From Bryobacteraceae bacterium CoA2 C42 (GTDB lineage Bacteria > Acidobacteriota > Terriglobia > Bryobacterales > Bryobacteraceae): 64,000 nt of DNA. How positions within the stretch are numbered: position 1 is the stretch's first letter; every line of letters begins with the position of its first letter. Below, piece after piece: positions 1 through 12,387 of the stretch. The notes under the pieces were generated by a model. The model made no database searches, was not told the origin of the DNA, and was given only the letters and a program-made list of their open reading frames with translations. The stretch covers positions 47,901 through 111,900 of the forward strand of contig JAINDL010000030.1 in NCBI GenBank assembly GCA_019931245.1, written 5' to 3'. The position numbers and the translations under genes were made by a program.

Positions 1-778
1 ACGTAACGAAGTCATCGGAGACCGCCGTGCGAATCGCCCGCAGGCCGCTCGGCTTCCACGTCTCACCGGTTGTCACGCCTTCGGTAAACGAGCGCCAGTA
101 GGCGCGATACTGCCCCCGCGCGCCGTCCCAGAAGCCCAGGTTCTGCGAATCGAAGGCCCCATCGGTGATCACGGGCGCCTCGCGTAACGCCGTCCAGCCG
201 AAACCATCGGCCGAACCCATCGCGATCAGCCCGTGCGCCTTCCGGTCGGCCGACCGGATGAAGGCCTTATAGCGCGCCTCCCGACCCGCCGCGGGGTTGG
301 TGTCGAGAAACACGGCCGGGTGTGCCGCGTCCAGATTCAGCGCGCCCCGCGGCCCGGAAGCAAGCACGATGTTGTTCGCCTTGCTGCCGCGGAACTCCAC
401 CAGCCCCAGCTCCGGTTTGCGCCAGTGGATGCCGTCTTCGCTTTCGGCATAGCAGCAGTGGCCGCCATGGGCATCGGCGCGCAGCTTCCCCGTGGAGACG
501 TCCATGTGGTAGGCCTTGTAGAACATGCGGTAGCGACCGGCGTCTTCAAAGATGCTGTGGTAGCCGCTCCCCGGGCCCTCCCACGGAGCATCGTGCACCA
601 GCACGGTTTCGCGCGGTTGCGGAGCATGCAGCCGCAACGCGGTCCCACCGGCCAGGCGTTCCACTAGGTGCCGGTCGACGAACAACTCCCGCCGGTCGGC
701 GATATCGATGGCCGCTTCCTTGGTCTGCGCGGAGGCCGCTCCGAGAGCGGCTAGCGATGTGAACTGGCGCCTGGTCAT
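1..778 (-). CDS. Secreted beta-propeller glycosidase-like protein, 3' end beyond window
   Basis: About 259 codons are visible, reading from an ATG at 778 and running off the left edge with no stop. The N-terminus (MTRRQF then a short hydrophobic stretch ending ASA) looks like a twin-arginine or Sec leader. The body has repeated W/Y-rich blades such as YAESEDGIHWRKPELGL and FYKAYHMDV, which resemble the five-bladed propellers of beta-fructosidase-like families common in Acidobacteriota and Planctomycetes. I cannot name a substrate. The start is preceded by TATGAT at 786-791 and no Shine-Dalgarno sequence. It lies 25 bp downstream of the DUF1501 gene and is probably the last gene of the same minus-strand run. 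Confidence 0.75.
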   Translation of the reverse strand, partial: MTRRQFTSLAALGAASAQTKEAAIDIADRRELFVDRHLVERLAGGTALRLHAPQPRETVLVHDAPWEGPGSGYHSIFEDAGRYRMFYKAYHMDVSTGKLRADAHGGHCCYAESEDGIHWRKPELGLVEFRGSKANNIVLASGPRGALNLDAAHPAVFLDTNPAAGREARYKAFIRSADRKAHGLIAMGSADGFGWTALREAPVITDGAFDSQNLGFWDGARGQYRAYWRSFTEGVTTGETWKPSGLRAIRTAVSDDFVT

Positions 779-785
779 GCCTACG

Positions 786-791
786 ATCATA
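786..791 (-). promoter_or_regulatory. Candidate -10 box (TATGAT) for the gene starting at 778
   Basis: TATGAT ends 8 nt before the ATG at 778, so a typical start site would fall on or next to the start codon. No convincing -35 element is visible. It belongs to a recurrent pattern in this window. Confidence 0.4.
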
Positions 792-803
792 TGCCCGTCG
801 CGG

Positions 804-2204
804 TCAGGCACGGAGCAGGTCCCGGATAACGCGCCCGTGCACGTCCGAAAGCCGGTAATCCCGCCCGCTGAAGCGGTAGGTGAGGCGTTCGTGATCCATG
901 CCCAGCAGGTGCAGCACCGTCGCCCACAGATCATAGACCGTCATCGCGTTTTCCACCGCATAGTAGCCGAACTCGTCCGTCTGCCCGTGGATGTAGCCGC
1001 CCTTCACCCCGCCCCCGGCCAGCCAGATGCTGAAGCCGAACGGGTTGTGATCGCGCCCATTGGAGCCCTGCGCAAACGGTGTCCGGCCGAACTCGCCAGC
1101 CCAGATAATCAGCGTCTGCTCAAAGAGTCCGCGCGCCTTCAAATCCGTAATCAGGCCCGCAATCGGCTGGTCCACCTGCAGCGCCATCTCCGTGTGGCCC
1201 TCCTTGAGCACCGAGTGCTGATCCCACGGGTTGCCGCTCTGGCCCGGATCCGCCGGACGCATCAAACAAGTCAGTTCCACAAACCGGACCCCGCGTTCCA
1301 CCAACCGCCGGGCCAGCAGACACTGCTTGCCGTAGGCCGCCGTGTTGGCGTTGGGCGAGTCCATGCCGTAGAGCTTCCTGGTCGCTTCGCTTTCCCCGCC
1401 GAGCTCCATCAACTCCGGCACGGCGGTCTGCATGCGGTAGGCCGTCTCGTAGTTGCGAATGGCGGTTTCCACCTGCGCATCGGCCGCCGTCCGGGCGGTG
1501 AACTGCTGGTCCATGGACCGGATAAAGGCGAGGCGCCGCTGCTGCTCGCGGTCCGCCTCCTTCGGTTTGATATTGTTTAGCGGCTCCGCCGCCTCCGGAT
1601 AGAGCAACGAGGCCTGGTGTTCGGCCGGCAGGAAGCCGCTGCCGTACATGCCGATGCCGCCGAGCGGCACCCCGCCGCTGGCGAGCACCACAAAGCCAGG
1701 CAGGTTACGATTCTCGCTGCCGAGGCCGTAATTGATCCACGCGCCCGCGTTCGGAAAGCCGAGAAACGGCTGGCCCGTGTGGAGGAAGAAGTTGCCCTGG
1801 GCGTGCTCGTTGGCCGTGCTCGTCATCGAACGGATCAGGCAGAGATCGTCGGCGCGGGCCGCCATGTGCGGAAACAGCTCGCTCACCGGCATGCCGCACT
1901 GCCCGTGGTTCTGGAAGCTCCACGGACTGGGCATGATGCCCTTCACGTCGTTGAACATGGTCGGCTTTACCGGCATTGGCATCGGCTTGCCCGCATCGCG
2001 CGCCAGCCGGGGCTTGGGATCGAAGCTGTCCACGTGCGAGACGCCGCCGGACATAAAACAAAAAATGACACTTTTGATTTTGGGCGGAAAGTGCGGACGC
2101 GGCGCCGCCTCCTCAGCGGCCAACGCCGAAAAGGCGGTCAGGCCGAATCCGGTCGAGGCACGGCGCAGCAGTTCGCGCCGGGAAAGCATAGGTCGATTCT
2201 GCAT
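804..2204 (-). CDS. DUF1501 family protein (copy 1)
   Basis: A 466-residue protein of the usual length for DUF1501, a family related to the alkaline phosphatase/sulfatase fold. The N-terminus carries a Tat-type leader (SRRELLRRAS then GFGLTAF). Family signatures are visible: FMSGGVSHVDSFDPKP near the N-terminus, WAGEFGRTPF, and GRDHNPFGFS near the C-terminus. The reaction is not known. The ATG at 2204 was chosen because it lies 5 nt after the stop of the DUF1549/DUF1553 gene; an ATG at 2189 is the alternative. Pairing with that upstream cytochrome gene is the standard arrangement and recurs in this window. Confidence 0.9.
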   Translation of the reverse strand: MQNRPMLSRRELLRRASTGFGLTAFSALAAEEAAPRPHFPPKIKSVIFCFMSGGVSHVDSFDPKPRLARDAGKPMPMPVKPTMFNDVKGIMPSPWSFQNHGQCGMPVSELFPHMAARADDLCLIRSMTSTANEHAQGNFFLHTGQPFLGFPNAGAWINYGLGSENRNLPGFVVLASGGVPLGGIGMYGSGFLPAEHQASLLYPEAAEPLNNIKPKEADREQQRRLAFIRSMDQQFTARTAADAQVETAIRNYETAYRMQTAVPELMELGGESEATRKLYGMDSPNANTAAYGKQCLLARRLVERGVRFVELTCLMRPADPGQSGNPWDQHSVLKEGHTEMALQVDQPIAGLITDLKARGLFEQTLIIWAGEFGRTPFAQGSNGRDHNPFGFSIWLAGGGVKGGYIHGQTDEFGYYAVENAMTVYDLWATVLHLLGMDHERLTYRFSGRDYRLSDVHGRVIRDLLRA

Positions 2205-2209
2205 AGAGT

Positions 2210-5434
<3,225 letters not shown>

Positions 5435-5493
5435 GCGATTATTCTCTCTCTTTCGCCGCCGCCATGGGGCGGGCTTACTGCGGGCCGCCGGTC

Positions 5494-6051
5494 TCAGTGC
5501 TCGTGCAAACACTCCGGGTAAGCGCCCAGAATCGCGTTGCCCTTAAACCCTAACGTATCCGCCATACCCGCCTTCGACGTCCAGTAACCATCGGCTGTCA
5601 ACGCCTTCACCGCCTTGAAAAAACGCTCCCCGGTACCCTTCACCGGCCCCGCGTCGCAGCGCGCGCACAGCGGCTCTAAAATCGCCAACTGCGCCTTCTC
5701 CCCCAACTCGGCAAACGGCCGCCCCTTGGTCTGCTTGTTCAGCCACTCCAACCCCGCCGCGAACACCTTCTGCTGCGCCGGATTCTTACCCACCACGAAG
5801 TCGATGTAAGCCGGCACCCCGGCCGCCCCCGCCCCCGGCGTATCGGTCTGCGGAATGATGCGCTCTGCGATCGCCGCAATCGTCGCAAAATCGGCCTTGT
5901 TGAAGTACGCCGGTTCCGGCAGCGCCGCCTGCCCGCTCACCGCCCCGTGCGTGCCCTCGTGCTGCGCGTACAGCTCATCCGCGGCGAACGGAAAGGCGCA
6001 CGTCGCCGAAATCGACCCGATAATCTTCAATGCGTCCCGGCGTTCCGCCAT
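5494..6051 (-). CDS. Gluconate 2-dehydrogenase subunit 3 family protein
   Basis: 185 residues, typical of the small subunit that accompanies membrane or periplasmic GMC-type sugar dehydrogenases. The N-terminus (AERRDALKIIGSIS) is a twin-arginine type leader; in the FAD-glucose dehydrogenase systems this subunit is known as a hitch-hiker that carries the folded catalytic subunit across the membrane. The conserved region FATIAAIAERIIPQTDTPGA is visible. The start ATG overlaps the stop of the GMC gene by one base (TAATG), so the two are translationally coupled. No cytochrome c subunit follows. Confidence 0.9.
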   Translation of the reverse strand: MAERRDALKIIGSISATCAFPFAADELYAQHEGTHGAVSGQAALPEPAYFNKADFATIAAIAERIIPQTDTPGAGAAGVPAYIDFVVGKNPAQQKVFAAGLEWLNKQTKGRPFAELGEKAQLAILEPLCARCDAGPVKGTGERFFKAVKALTADGYWTSKAGMADTLGFKGNAILGAYPECLHEH

Positions 6052-7598
6052 TACAGTTCTCCTCTCTTGGCCCGCGCCGCCATGTGCTCGGCCGTCCGTG
6101 CCGCCAACGCCATAATCGTCAGCGTCGGGTTCTTCTCCGATGCCGAAGGGAACACGCTCCCGTCCAGCACAAACAGGTTCTTCACGTCATGCGTCTGGCA
6201 GTAAGCGTTCACCACCGATGTCCGCGGATCATTCCCCATCCGCGCTCCGCCCAACTCATGGTTGGTCCGCGGCTCCTCCCACACCCGCTGGATCTTCGCC
6301 CCGGCCGCCAGCAGAATCTCCTTCGACCAGTCCTGCATGTCCCGGAAGATCTTCCAGTCGTTGTCCATCCACGTCACCTGCCGCCTTGCCGACGGCAAAC
6401 CATACTGATCTAACTTCGCGTAGTCGAGGTCAATGAACGACTTCCGGTTCGGCACCATCTCGCCATAAGGACTAAACACGACAAAGGCCGGGTACCGCTC
6501 CTTCACGGCCTTCTTATACGCCGCGCCCATCCCCGGGGTCTCGCGCGCCCAGCCCACGCCCCGCCGGTTCTGGTAGCCGAACTGCGCGCCGAAGCTCCGC
6601 ACGTAGTCCCGCTTCCGCTCATGCATAAAACTCGGCAGATAGGCATGATCCAAAAAACCTTCGTCTTCCTTGAGCGGCGTTCCCACCAGCCCGTCCAAAA
6701 ACGCCTCCACCCCGCCCGTGAAATGCGGAATAAAATGCTTGCCCAACTGCCCGCTCGAATTCGCCAAGCCCCCCTTCGCCGACATCTGCAGCAGCGCCAC
6801 GCTCTGCACGCAAGCGCAGGAAACCACCACCGCCTTGCCCAGCACCTCGCCTTCGGCCTTCGTCTCCCGGTGCACAAACTTCACGCCCCGCGCCCGCCCG
6901 TCGGCGCCCATCATCACCTCGCGCACCACGGCGTTCGGGATCATCTCGAGCTTACCCGTCTTCATCGCCGGCAGTAAGTGCACATCGTAGCTGTTATACT
7001 TCGCCACTACGTCGCAGCCCGCCATGCAGTTGCCGCAGAAGTGGCAGCCCGGCCGCCCGAATTTGGCCTGCGTCAGCGTCGCCTTCCGGACATGAATCGT
7101 CTTCAGACCCAGCTTCCGCGCACCCTTGTCGATCAGCTTATCGGAGCACTTGTAAGGCGCCGGCGGCAGAAAGATCCCGTCCGGCAGATCCTTCAATCCG
7201 TCGTAGTTGCCGCACACCCCCACCTCGCGCTCCACCCGGTCGTAGTATGGCGCCAGTTCGGCATAGTCAATCGGCCAATCCTCGCCCCCGCCGTCAAAGG
7301 TCTTACCCTTGAAGTCGCGCTGCGAAAAGCGCCACGCCACCGCGTTCCACGTTAACGTCTTGCCGCCCAGGCCCCGCGCCCGCTCGCTCTCCATGCCCGG
7401 CTTGCCCGGCTTCATCCGCGGAATCTGCCGGTTGGCGAACTCCCAGGGCATCGAGTGCGTCGGAAAGTCGGTCCGCGTGTTGATCTTCGGCCCTCCCTCC
7501 ACAATTGCCACGTGCGCTCCCGACCGCGCCAGATGCGCCGCCAGCGTACCGCCCGCCGCGCCCGAACCTACCACCACTACGTCATAAACCGTTGCCAT
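6051..7598 (-). CDS. GMC family FAD-dependent oxidoreductase
   Basis: 515 residues. The FAD-binding motif VVGSGAAGG is at residues 9-17, and the C-terminal GMC region carries HELGGARMG and the DGSVFPSASEKNPTLT segment. A cysteine cluster at 185, 188, 191 and 195 (CHFCGNCMAGC) contains the C-x5-C-x3-C spacing recalled for the 3Fe-4S cluster of the Burkholderia-type FAD-glucose dehydrogenase catalytic subunit. It likely oxidises a sugar or glycoside in the periplasm. No signal peptide of its own is seen, which fits export by the coupled small subunit. It starts 3 nt after the alpha/beta hydrolase stop. Substrate is unknown; glucose, gluconate and glucoside C3 oxidation are all possible. Confidence 0.92.
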   Translation of the reverse strand: MATVYDVVVVGSGAAGGTLAAHLARSGAHVAIVEGGPKINTRTDFPTHSMPWEFANRQIPRMKPGKPGMESERARGLGGKTLTWNAVAWRFSQRDFKGKTFDGGGEDWPIDYAELAPYYDRVEREVGVCGNYDGLKDLPDGIFLPPAPYKCSDKLIDKGARKLGLKTIHVRKATLTQAKFGRPGCHFCGNCMAGCDVVAKYNSYDVHLLPAMKTGKLEMIPNAVVREVMMGADGRARGVKFVHRETKAEGEVLGKAVVVSCACVQSVALLQMSAKGGLANSSGQLGKHFIPHFTGGVEAFLDGLVGTPLKEDEGFLDHAYLPSFMHERKRDYVRSFGAQFGYQNRRGVGWARETPGMGAAYKKAVKERYPAFVVFSPYGEMVPNRKSFIDLDYAKLDQYGLPSARRQVTWMDNDWKIFRDMQDWSKEILLAAGAKIQRVWEEPRTNHELGGARMGNDPRTSVVNAYCQTHDVKNLFVLDGSVFPSASEKNPTLTIMALAARTAEHMAARAKRGEL

Positions 7599-7601
7599 CG
7601 C

Positions 7602-8474
7602 TCAGTCCCTCAAAAGCCACATCTTCATTGTCTTGGAAACCAACTCGGCCGCATCCTGCTGCACAAAATGCCCCGCCCCCGGCACCGTCACCAGCGTCCA
7701 GTCCTGCGCCAGCCACTGCCACGTTCCGTTTAGCCCGCCCGGCAGCAGCGCCGGGTCGTTCAACCCATGAATCTGCAAAACCGGCGCCATCACTTTCCGC
7801 GGATCCTCCCGCGCCGTATACGGTTCCCGCGGATAGTTCCGCTGGTAGTAAGCCATCATCGCCGCGAAGTCGCTCCGTCCGAACGCCTCCACATACAGCT
7901 TCCGCGCCTCCGGGTCCTTTACCCAACGCGCCAATCCCTCCGCCGTCAGCCCCTTCTCCGACCCCTCGGCCTGAAACCGCCGCGCGTACGCCGCATTCTT
8001 CTGCTGCTCCGGATTCGACGCCAGCTCCCGCGCCATTCCGTTCGGATGCGGCAGATTCAGAATTACCAGTTTCTCCACCATCTCCGGCCTCTGCAGCGCC
8101 ACCTGCCAGGCGATCGCACCGCCCCAGTCATGCCCCACCACAATCGCCTTCTCCCGGCCGAAATGGCGGATCACCGCCGCCACGTCGCCTACCAGCAGCC
8201 GCATCTCGTAGCTCTCTGCGCCCTTCGGCTTATCGGAGAGGTTATAGCCCCGGTTGTCGATCGCCACCACCTCAAACGAAGGCGCCAGCGCCTCCATCTG
8301 GTGCCGCCACGTGTACCAGTAATCGGGAAAACCATGAATCATCACCACCAGCGGCCCCTTGCCCATCGCCGCGTAATGGATCTTCACGCCCCCCGAATCG
8401 GCGTACCCCTCCCGCACGGACAGTGCGCCCGTCAGCGTACCCGCGAACAGACACAGAAGCAGCCAGACCCTCAC
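7602..8474 (-). CDS. Alpha/beta hydrolase, epoxide hydrolase-like
   Basis: 290 residues from a GTG at 8474, which gives the GTGA overlap with the preceding stop and opens a signal peptide ([17 protein letters not shown]). A GTG at 8486 is an alternative. The oxyanion-type motif [11 protein letters not shown] and the nucleophile elbow GHDWGG, with aspartate as nucleophile, match soluble epoxide hydrolases and haloalkane dehalogenases. The acid is probably in NDPALLPGG and the histidine in GAGHFVQQD. It is probably periplasmic. It sits inside the operon between a sialidase-like gene and the GMC oxidoreductase. Substrate unknown. Confidence 0.88.
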   Translation of the reverse strand: MRVWLLLCLFAGTLTGALSVREGYADSGGVKIHYAAMGKGPLVVMIHGFPDYWYTWRHQMEALAPSFEVVAIDNRGYNLSDKPKGAESYEMRLLVGDVAAVIRHFGREKAIVVGHDWGGAIAWQVALQRPEMVEKLVILNLPHPNGMARELASNPEQQKNAAYARRFQAEGSEKGLTAEGLARWVKDPEARKLYVEAFGRSDFAAMMAYYQRNYPREPYTAREDPRKVMAPVLQIHGLNDPALLPGGLNGTWQWLAQDWTLVTVPGAGHFVQQDAAELVSKTMKMWLLRD

Positions 8475-9604
8475 TGCATCACCCACTCCGCATTGAATTG
8501 CGCGTGCCGGATCGCCTTACCCGGCGCCTCAAACACACTGTAAGTCACGTGAATCGATCCGTCCTTGGCCTGAATCACCGAGGGGTAATGATACTGCCCC
8601 TCGCCCTTATCCAGGTTTCGCTTCCACTTCCACGTCGCGCCCTCGTCATCGGACAGCGCCACGGCCAACGAATTGCGCCCCTTCTCCACATCGTTGAACA
8701 CCATCAGCCACCGCCCATCGCGCAGGGCGATCGCCTCCAGGCTCGTCCCCGGATTCGGAATCTCCGTATCCTCACCCGCCGACCAGGTCTTGCCCTCATC
8801 CTTCGACACCGACCGGATCACCCGCTTCGGTGGCGGACCGTTATCCCGCATGTAAGCCACTAACTCCCCGCTCCGCTTCCGCACCACCGAAGGCTGAATG
8901 CCGCCGTAACTCACAATCGGCTCGCTCCCCTCCCAACTCACCCCGTTATCATCCGAAATCGCCATGATCCCGAACGAGTACCCGTCCGAATACATCGGCA
9001 CCAGAATGCGCCCGCTCGGCAGCTGCACCGGGTGCGTCCGCGTGAACCAGCCGATCCGCGAACTCAGCTTGTCCGCGCTCAGCTCAATCATCTGCGAGGC
9101 CCACCGCGCCCGCGGCGCCGGCCCTTTCAGATCTTTCTCCATCACCTCTTTCGTCCGCTCGTACATCCGCGGCGGCTTCAGTAGAATGTTGTCGCTGAAG
9201 CCCCACCGCGGCGGCCCGTCGGCCTGCTGATAGTCGGTCGAAATCCGGTACTTCATCAGCGCCGACTCCCACGTATTGGCCAGAATCACGGGCCACAGCA
9301 GCCACAGCCGCTGGTCGCGATCAATCCACGTGACGCAGTTGGTGTCCGGAAACCCCGGCGTGTCGGCCACCACAAACGGCTTGGTCCAGGTTCCGTTCAC
9401 GCGCCGCGCCCCCTGTACCAACACATCATCGGACTGCCGCTCACCCGAACCGTGGAACCACACCACCCACAGGTTCCCGTCCGGCAGCTCCACGATCGAC
9501 GAAGAATGGTTGTGCCACTTCTCGGGCGGAAAAATCAGTTCCGACTTATGAAAAGGTTCCGCCCCGTACAAGCCGGCGGCCAAAAGAAGAAGAGTCCACC
9601 GCAT
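8471..9604 (-). CDS. Sialidase-like (Asp-box) six-bladed propeller protein
   Basis: 377 residues with signal peptide [15 protein letters not shown]. Asp-box repeats (S-x-D-x-G-x-x-W) are visible as [20 protein letters not shown] and [10 protein letters not shown], the hallmark of exo-sialidase and related BNR propellers. The ATG at 9604 shares one base with the upstream stop (TGATG). It could be a sialidase or another propeller hydrolase or lyase; the catalytic tyrosine and glutamate cannot be assigned from reading alone. It is followed by the alpha/beta hydrolase with a 4-bp overlap. Confidence 0.85.
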   Translation of the reverse strand: MRWTLLLLAAGLYGAEPFHKSELIFPPEKWHNHSSSIVELPDGNLWVVWFHGSGERQSDDVLVQGARRVNGTWTKPFVVADTPGFPDTNCVTWIDRDQRLWLLWPVILANTWESALMKYRISTDYQQADGPPRWGFSDNILLKPPRMYERTKEVMEKDLKGPAPRARWASQMIELSADKLSSRIGWFTRTHPVQLPSGRILVPMYSDGYSFGIMAISDDNGVSWEGSEPIVSYGGIQPSVVRKRSGELVAYMRDNGPPPKRVIRSVSKDEGKTWSAGEDTEIPNPGTSLEAIALRDGRWLMVFNDVEKGRNSLAVALSDDEGATWKWKRNLDKGEGQYHYPSVIQAKDGSIHVTYSVFEAPGKAIRHAQFNAEWVMQ

Positions 9605-10713
9605 CAGGCCTCCCAAATCGTCGCACCAATAAACCGTTCGGCGCCCGCGTTCGTGTTGTAGTAATAGACCGTCACTAACTTACCGTCCTTCCGCTGCACC
9701 GTGCGCGTGTAACCCAGGTCCCACGCCCCGCCATCGTCCCGCAGCATCACATCCGGCCCCCAGGTCCGGCCTTCGTCACGGCTGATTCGCGCCCGAATGC
9801 TGTACGGCTTGTTCCGAAAGCCGTAGGTCAAAACCAGCCGCCCATCCCGCAGCCGGATCAGCGCCGGCGGGTTGCCCCCGCCCGTATCATCGACGGGCTG
9901 CGAAAGCTGCCGCCAACTCACTCCGTTGTCCTCGCTCCGCCACGCGGCAATGAACTTCCGGTGCCGGATGGTACAGAGCAGCGTCCGCGGTCCCAGGCGT
10001 AGCGAACTCGGCATGATCGCGTAGTCGTCGCCCTCCGGCTCCGGACATACATTGCCGACCAACGCAAAACTCTTACCCCCGTCCTGCGTCCGCACGCAGA
10101 TCACGCGGCCCTCCCGCTTGTTCTGCTTGCCCGCGGTGAGAAACATCGTCAGCGACTGCGGGCCGTCAACAATATAGTCCGTCCGCGCCGCAATCCCCGG
10201 TGTTCCAAAGTCGGGAATAATGTAGGGTCCCTGCCAGCTCTTGCCCTTGTCCGCCGTTACCAGAAAGCGAGAAGGCCCGACGTGAATGCTCGTCATCCGC
10301 GCCGTCAGCGCAAACCCCGGTGCCTTGAAATCAATGCCTCCCGGGCAGGGCACCGGCTCCTTTCCACCCGGCTCCCCCGGCACGCCCGCTACCTTCAATC
10401 CCGGCGGCGGAATCAGCGCCGCGGGCTTTTCAATCGTCCAACTCTCGCCGCCGTCCAGGCTCCGCGCCAGGACGTGCTCGGCTGCCCGCGAGTAATCGAT
10501 CGAATGCTCCCGACCGGCCAGCGAGTTAGCCTTGAACCAACCCGCTTCAAAGCCCACCAGCAGCTCATCGCCCCAGGCCCACATGCCATGGTTCGCCGGC
10601 CAGCCGCCAAACCGTCCCGGCTGGGCGAACACCTCCCGGTGCCGGGGCGCGGCCGCGCCCCACAGCAATCCCGCCGCAGGGAACTGCAGCAACGTTCGAC
10701 GATGAATCTTCAT
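9604..10713 (-). CDS. Sialidase-like (Asp-box) propeller protein, Tat leader
   Basis: 369 residues. The leader MKIHRRTLLQFPAAGLLW is twin-arginine-like. At least five Asp-box-type repeats are seen (SLDGGESW, TADKGKSW, TQDGGKSF, SEDNGVSW, SRDEGRTW), so this is a BNR/sialidase-fold protein. It is the first gene of a tightly packed minus-strand operon (TGATG, GTGA, 3-nt and TAATG junctions downstream). TATACT at 10723-10728 lies 10 nt before the ATG and is a plausible promoter element. Together with the next gene it suggests attack on a glycan; the sugar is unknown. Confidence 0.85.
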   Translation of the reverse strand: MKIHRRTLLQFPAAGLLWGAAAPRHREVFAQPGRFGGWPANHGMWAWGDELLVGFEAGWFKANSLAGREHSIDYSRAAEHVLARSLDGGESWTIEKPAALIPPPGLKVAGVPGEPGGKEPVPCPGGIDFKAPGFALTARMTSIHVGPSRFLVTADKGKSWQGPYIIPDFGTPGIAARTDYIVDGPQSLTMFLTAGKQNKREGRVICVRTQDGGKSFALVGNVCPEPEGDDYAIMPSSLRLGPRTLLCTIRHRKFIAAWRSEDNGVSWRQLSQPVDDTGGGNPPALIRLRDGRLVLTYGFRNKPYSIRARISRDEGRTWGPDVMLRDDGGAWDLGYTRTVQRKDGKLVTVYYYNTNAGAERFIGATIWEA

Positions 10714-10722
10714 ACCAGCCCC

Positions 10723-10728
10723 AGTATA
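10723..10728 (-). promoter_or_regulatory. Candidate -10 box (TATACT) of the sialidase-GMC operon
   Basis: TATACT ends 10 nt before the ATG at 10713, predicting a 5' leader of only about 2-4 nt. It sits in the 35-bp gap after the SDR gene, so the operon may have its own promoter even though the SDR gene is on the same strand. Confidence 0.4.
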
Positions 10729-10748
10729 CTGAGAGCCGGCTGCGGCCG

Positions 10749-11477
10749 CTAAATCACCGTCGGTACAATCTCCAGCTCCGGCACCGCCGCCCGCGGATGC
10801 AGCACGGCCACGCTCAGAATGATGTCGGCCACGTCCTCCGGCTGCAGCGCCTTGGCCAGCGTTTCGGCCGAAGGCTTCACCGGCCGCTTCTCCATCAACT
10901 CGGAATCCACCAGCCCCGGGCAAACCACGCACGTCCGGATGCCGTTCTCCCGCTCTTCCTGGCGCACCGCCGCCGCCAGGCCCAACATGCCCCGCTTCGA
11001 CGCCTGGTAGGCCGCGCCGGAAACGTCCGCATACTTGCCCGAAATCGAAGAAACGTAGATCAGGTGCCCCTTGCCCGCCGCCCGCATTGCCGGCAGCAGC
11101 GCCGCCGTCAACGAGTACGGACCGTTCAGATTGACCTCAATCAGCTCGTTCCAGATCGCCCGGTTCAAACGCGCCATCGCCCGGTCCGGCGTGTTCGTTC
11201 CCGTGGCGAACACGAGAATATCCACGCCCCCCAGCTTTGCCACCGCGTCGGCGGCCAAAGCCTCCATCGAATCATGCGAGGCCGCGTCGGCCGTGCCGTA
11301 CGCAATCTCGTGACCTTCGGCGGCAAGCTCCGTTGCTAACTCCGCCAAACGCTCCCCCCGGCGCGCCGAGGCGTAAACTTTGGCTCCGGCTCGGGCAAAC
11401 AGGCGGGCGGTGGCGCGTCCAATTCCGCTGGAGGCGCCGACAATGAGGGTTCTTTCCCCGTGAATAGATACAGGCAC
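10749..11477 (-). CDS. Short-chain dehydrogenase/reductase (SDR)
   Basis: 242 residues from a GTG start. The cofactor motif VGASSGIGR is at residues 13-21, and the catalytic set is Ser143/144, Tyr157 and Lys161 (YVSSISGK and YQASK). Asn in the VNLNGPYS segment completes the usual tetrad. It is a cytoplasmic NAD(P)-dependent oxidoreductase of classical SDR length. It lies 35 bp upstream of the sialidase-like gene on the same strand and diverges from the isomerase gene at 11530. Substrate unknown. Confidence 0.9.
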   Translation of the reverse strand: MPVSIHGERTLIVGASSGIGRATARLFARAGAKVYASARRGERLAELATELAAEGHEIAYGTADAASHDSMEALAADAVAKLGGVDILVFATGTNTPDRAMARLNRAIWNELIEVNLNGPYSLTAALLPAMRAAGKGHLIYVSSISGKYADVSGAAYQASKRGMLGLAAAVRQEERENGIRTCVVCPGLVDSELMEKRPVKPSAETLAKALQPEDVADIILSVAVLHPRAAVPELEIVPTVI

Positions 11478-11529
11478 GAACCATCTATAGCACTATTCGC
11501 CCCACCCTGTTTCGATATGATGTTCCCTG

Positions 11530-12378
11530 ATGCAGACCCTGTCCCGCCGTACCTTCGTCGCCGCCTCGGCAGCGGCCCTGACGCTCGAAGCCAAGTCGCT
11601 GAAGACCTTCGGCGCCCAACTCTACTCGCTCCGCTCCATCATCGACAAGGACCCGCTCGTTGTCCTCCAGGGCCTCGAAGCCGCCGGCTACACCGAAGCC
11701 GAAGTCATCCGCGGCAACATGGACAAAATCTGGTCCGCCCTCAAGCAAACGAAGCTCAAGCCCGTCTCGCTGCACATCGATACCCGCATGTTCACCGCGG
11801 ACATCGACAAGCTCAACGCCACCCTAGACGACGCCAAACAGCGCGGCTTCCGCTACGCCGTCTGCCCCTACATCGCCCCCCAGGACCGCGGCGGCGTCGA
11901 CGTCATCAAAAAACTGGCCGACACCCTCAACCAAGCCGGCCAGCGCTGCCAGGCCGCCGGCATCCAGCTCTGCTACCACAACCACGCCTTTGAGTTCGAA
12001 CCCGTCAAAGAAGGCGGCACCCTGCTCGACGTTCTCATGAAGAACACCGACCCCAAACTCGTCGGCCTCGAACTCGACATCATGTGGGCCCAGGTCGGCG
12101 GCGTCGAACCCGTCAAACTCTTCGCGCAGTACAAGGGCCGCATCCCTCTCGTACACATGAAAAACGTCAAAGCCGGCATCGGCCCGCAGTACCACGAACG
12201 CGTGCCCCGCGAAGCGTTTGAGGAGGTCGGCAAAGGCGTCATCGCCATCGGCCCCGTCCTGCAAGCCGCCCAAAAGGCCGGTGCCAAGCATTTCTTCGTC
12301 GAGCAGGACCAAACCCCGGGCAACCCGCTCGACAGCCTGCGCGGCAGCGCGCAATATCTGAAGTCGCTAAATTTCTAG
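11530..12378 (+). CDS. Sugar phosphate isomerase/epimerase family TIM barrel, exported
   Basis: 282 residues of the xylose isomerase-like TIM-barrel family (AP endonuclease 2 fold). The leader MQTLSRRTFVAASAAALTLEA is a Tat signal. Metal-site segments are visible: CYHNHAFEFE, LELDIMWAQVGG and HMKNVK, with FFVEQDQ near the end. It opens a three-gene plus-strand set with the next isomerase (9-nt gap) and an oxidoreductase (4-nt gap). Relatives act on keto-sugars, inosols or glycosides; the reaction here is not known. Confidence 0.88.
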   Translation: MQTLSRRTFVAASAAALTLEAKSLKTFGAQLYSLRSIIDKDPLVVLQGLEAAGYTEAEVIRGNMDKIWSALKQTKLKPVSLHIDTRMFTADIDKLNATLDDAKQRGFRYAVCPYIAPQDRGGVDVIKKLADTLNQAGQRCQAAGIQLCYHNHAFEFEPVKEGGTLLDVLMKNTDPKLVGLELDIMWAQVGGVEPVKLFAQYKGRIPLVHMKNVKAGIGPQYHERVPREAFEEVGKGVIAIGPVLQAAQKAGAKHFFVEQDQTPGNPLDSLRGSAQYLKSLNF

Positions 12379-12387
12379 GAGATAGAC

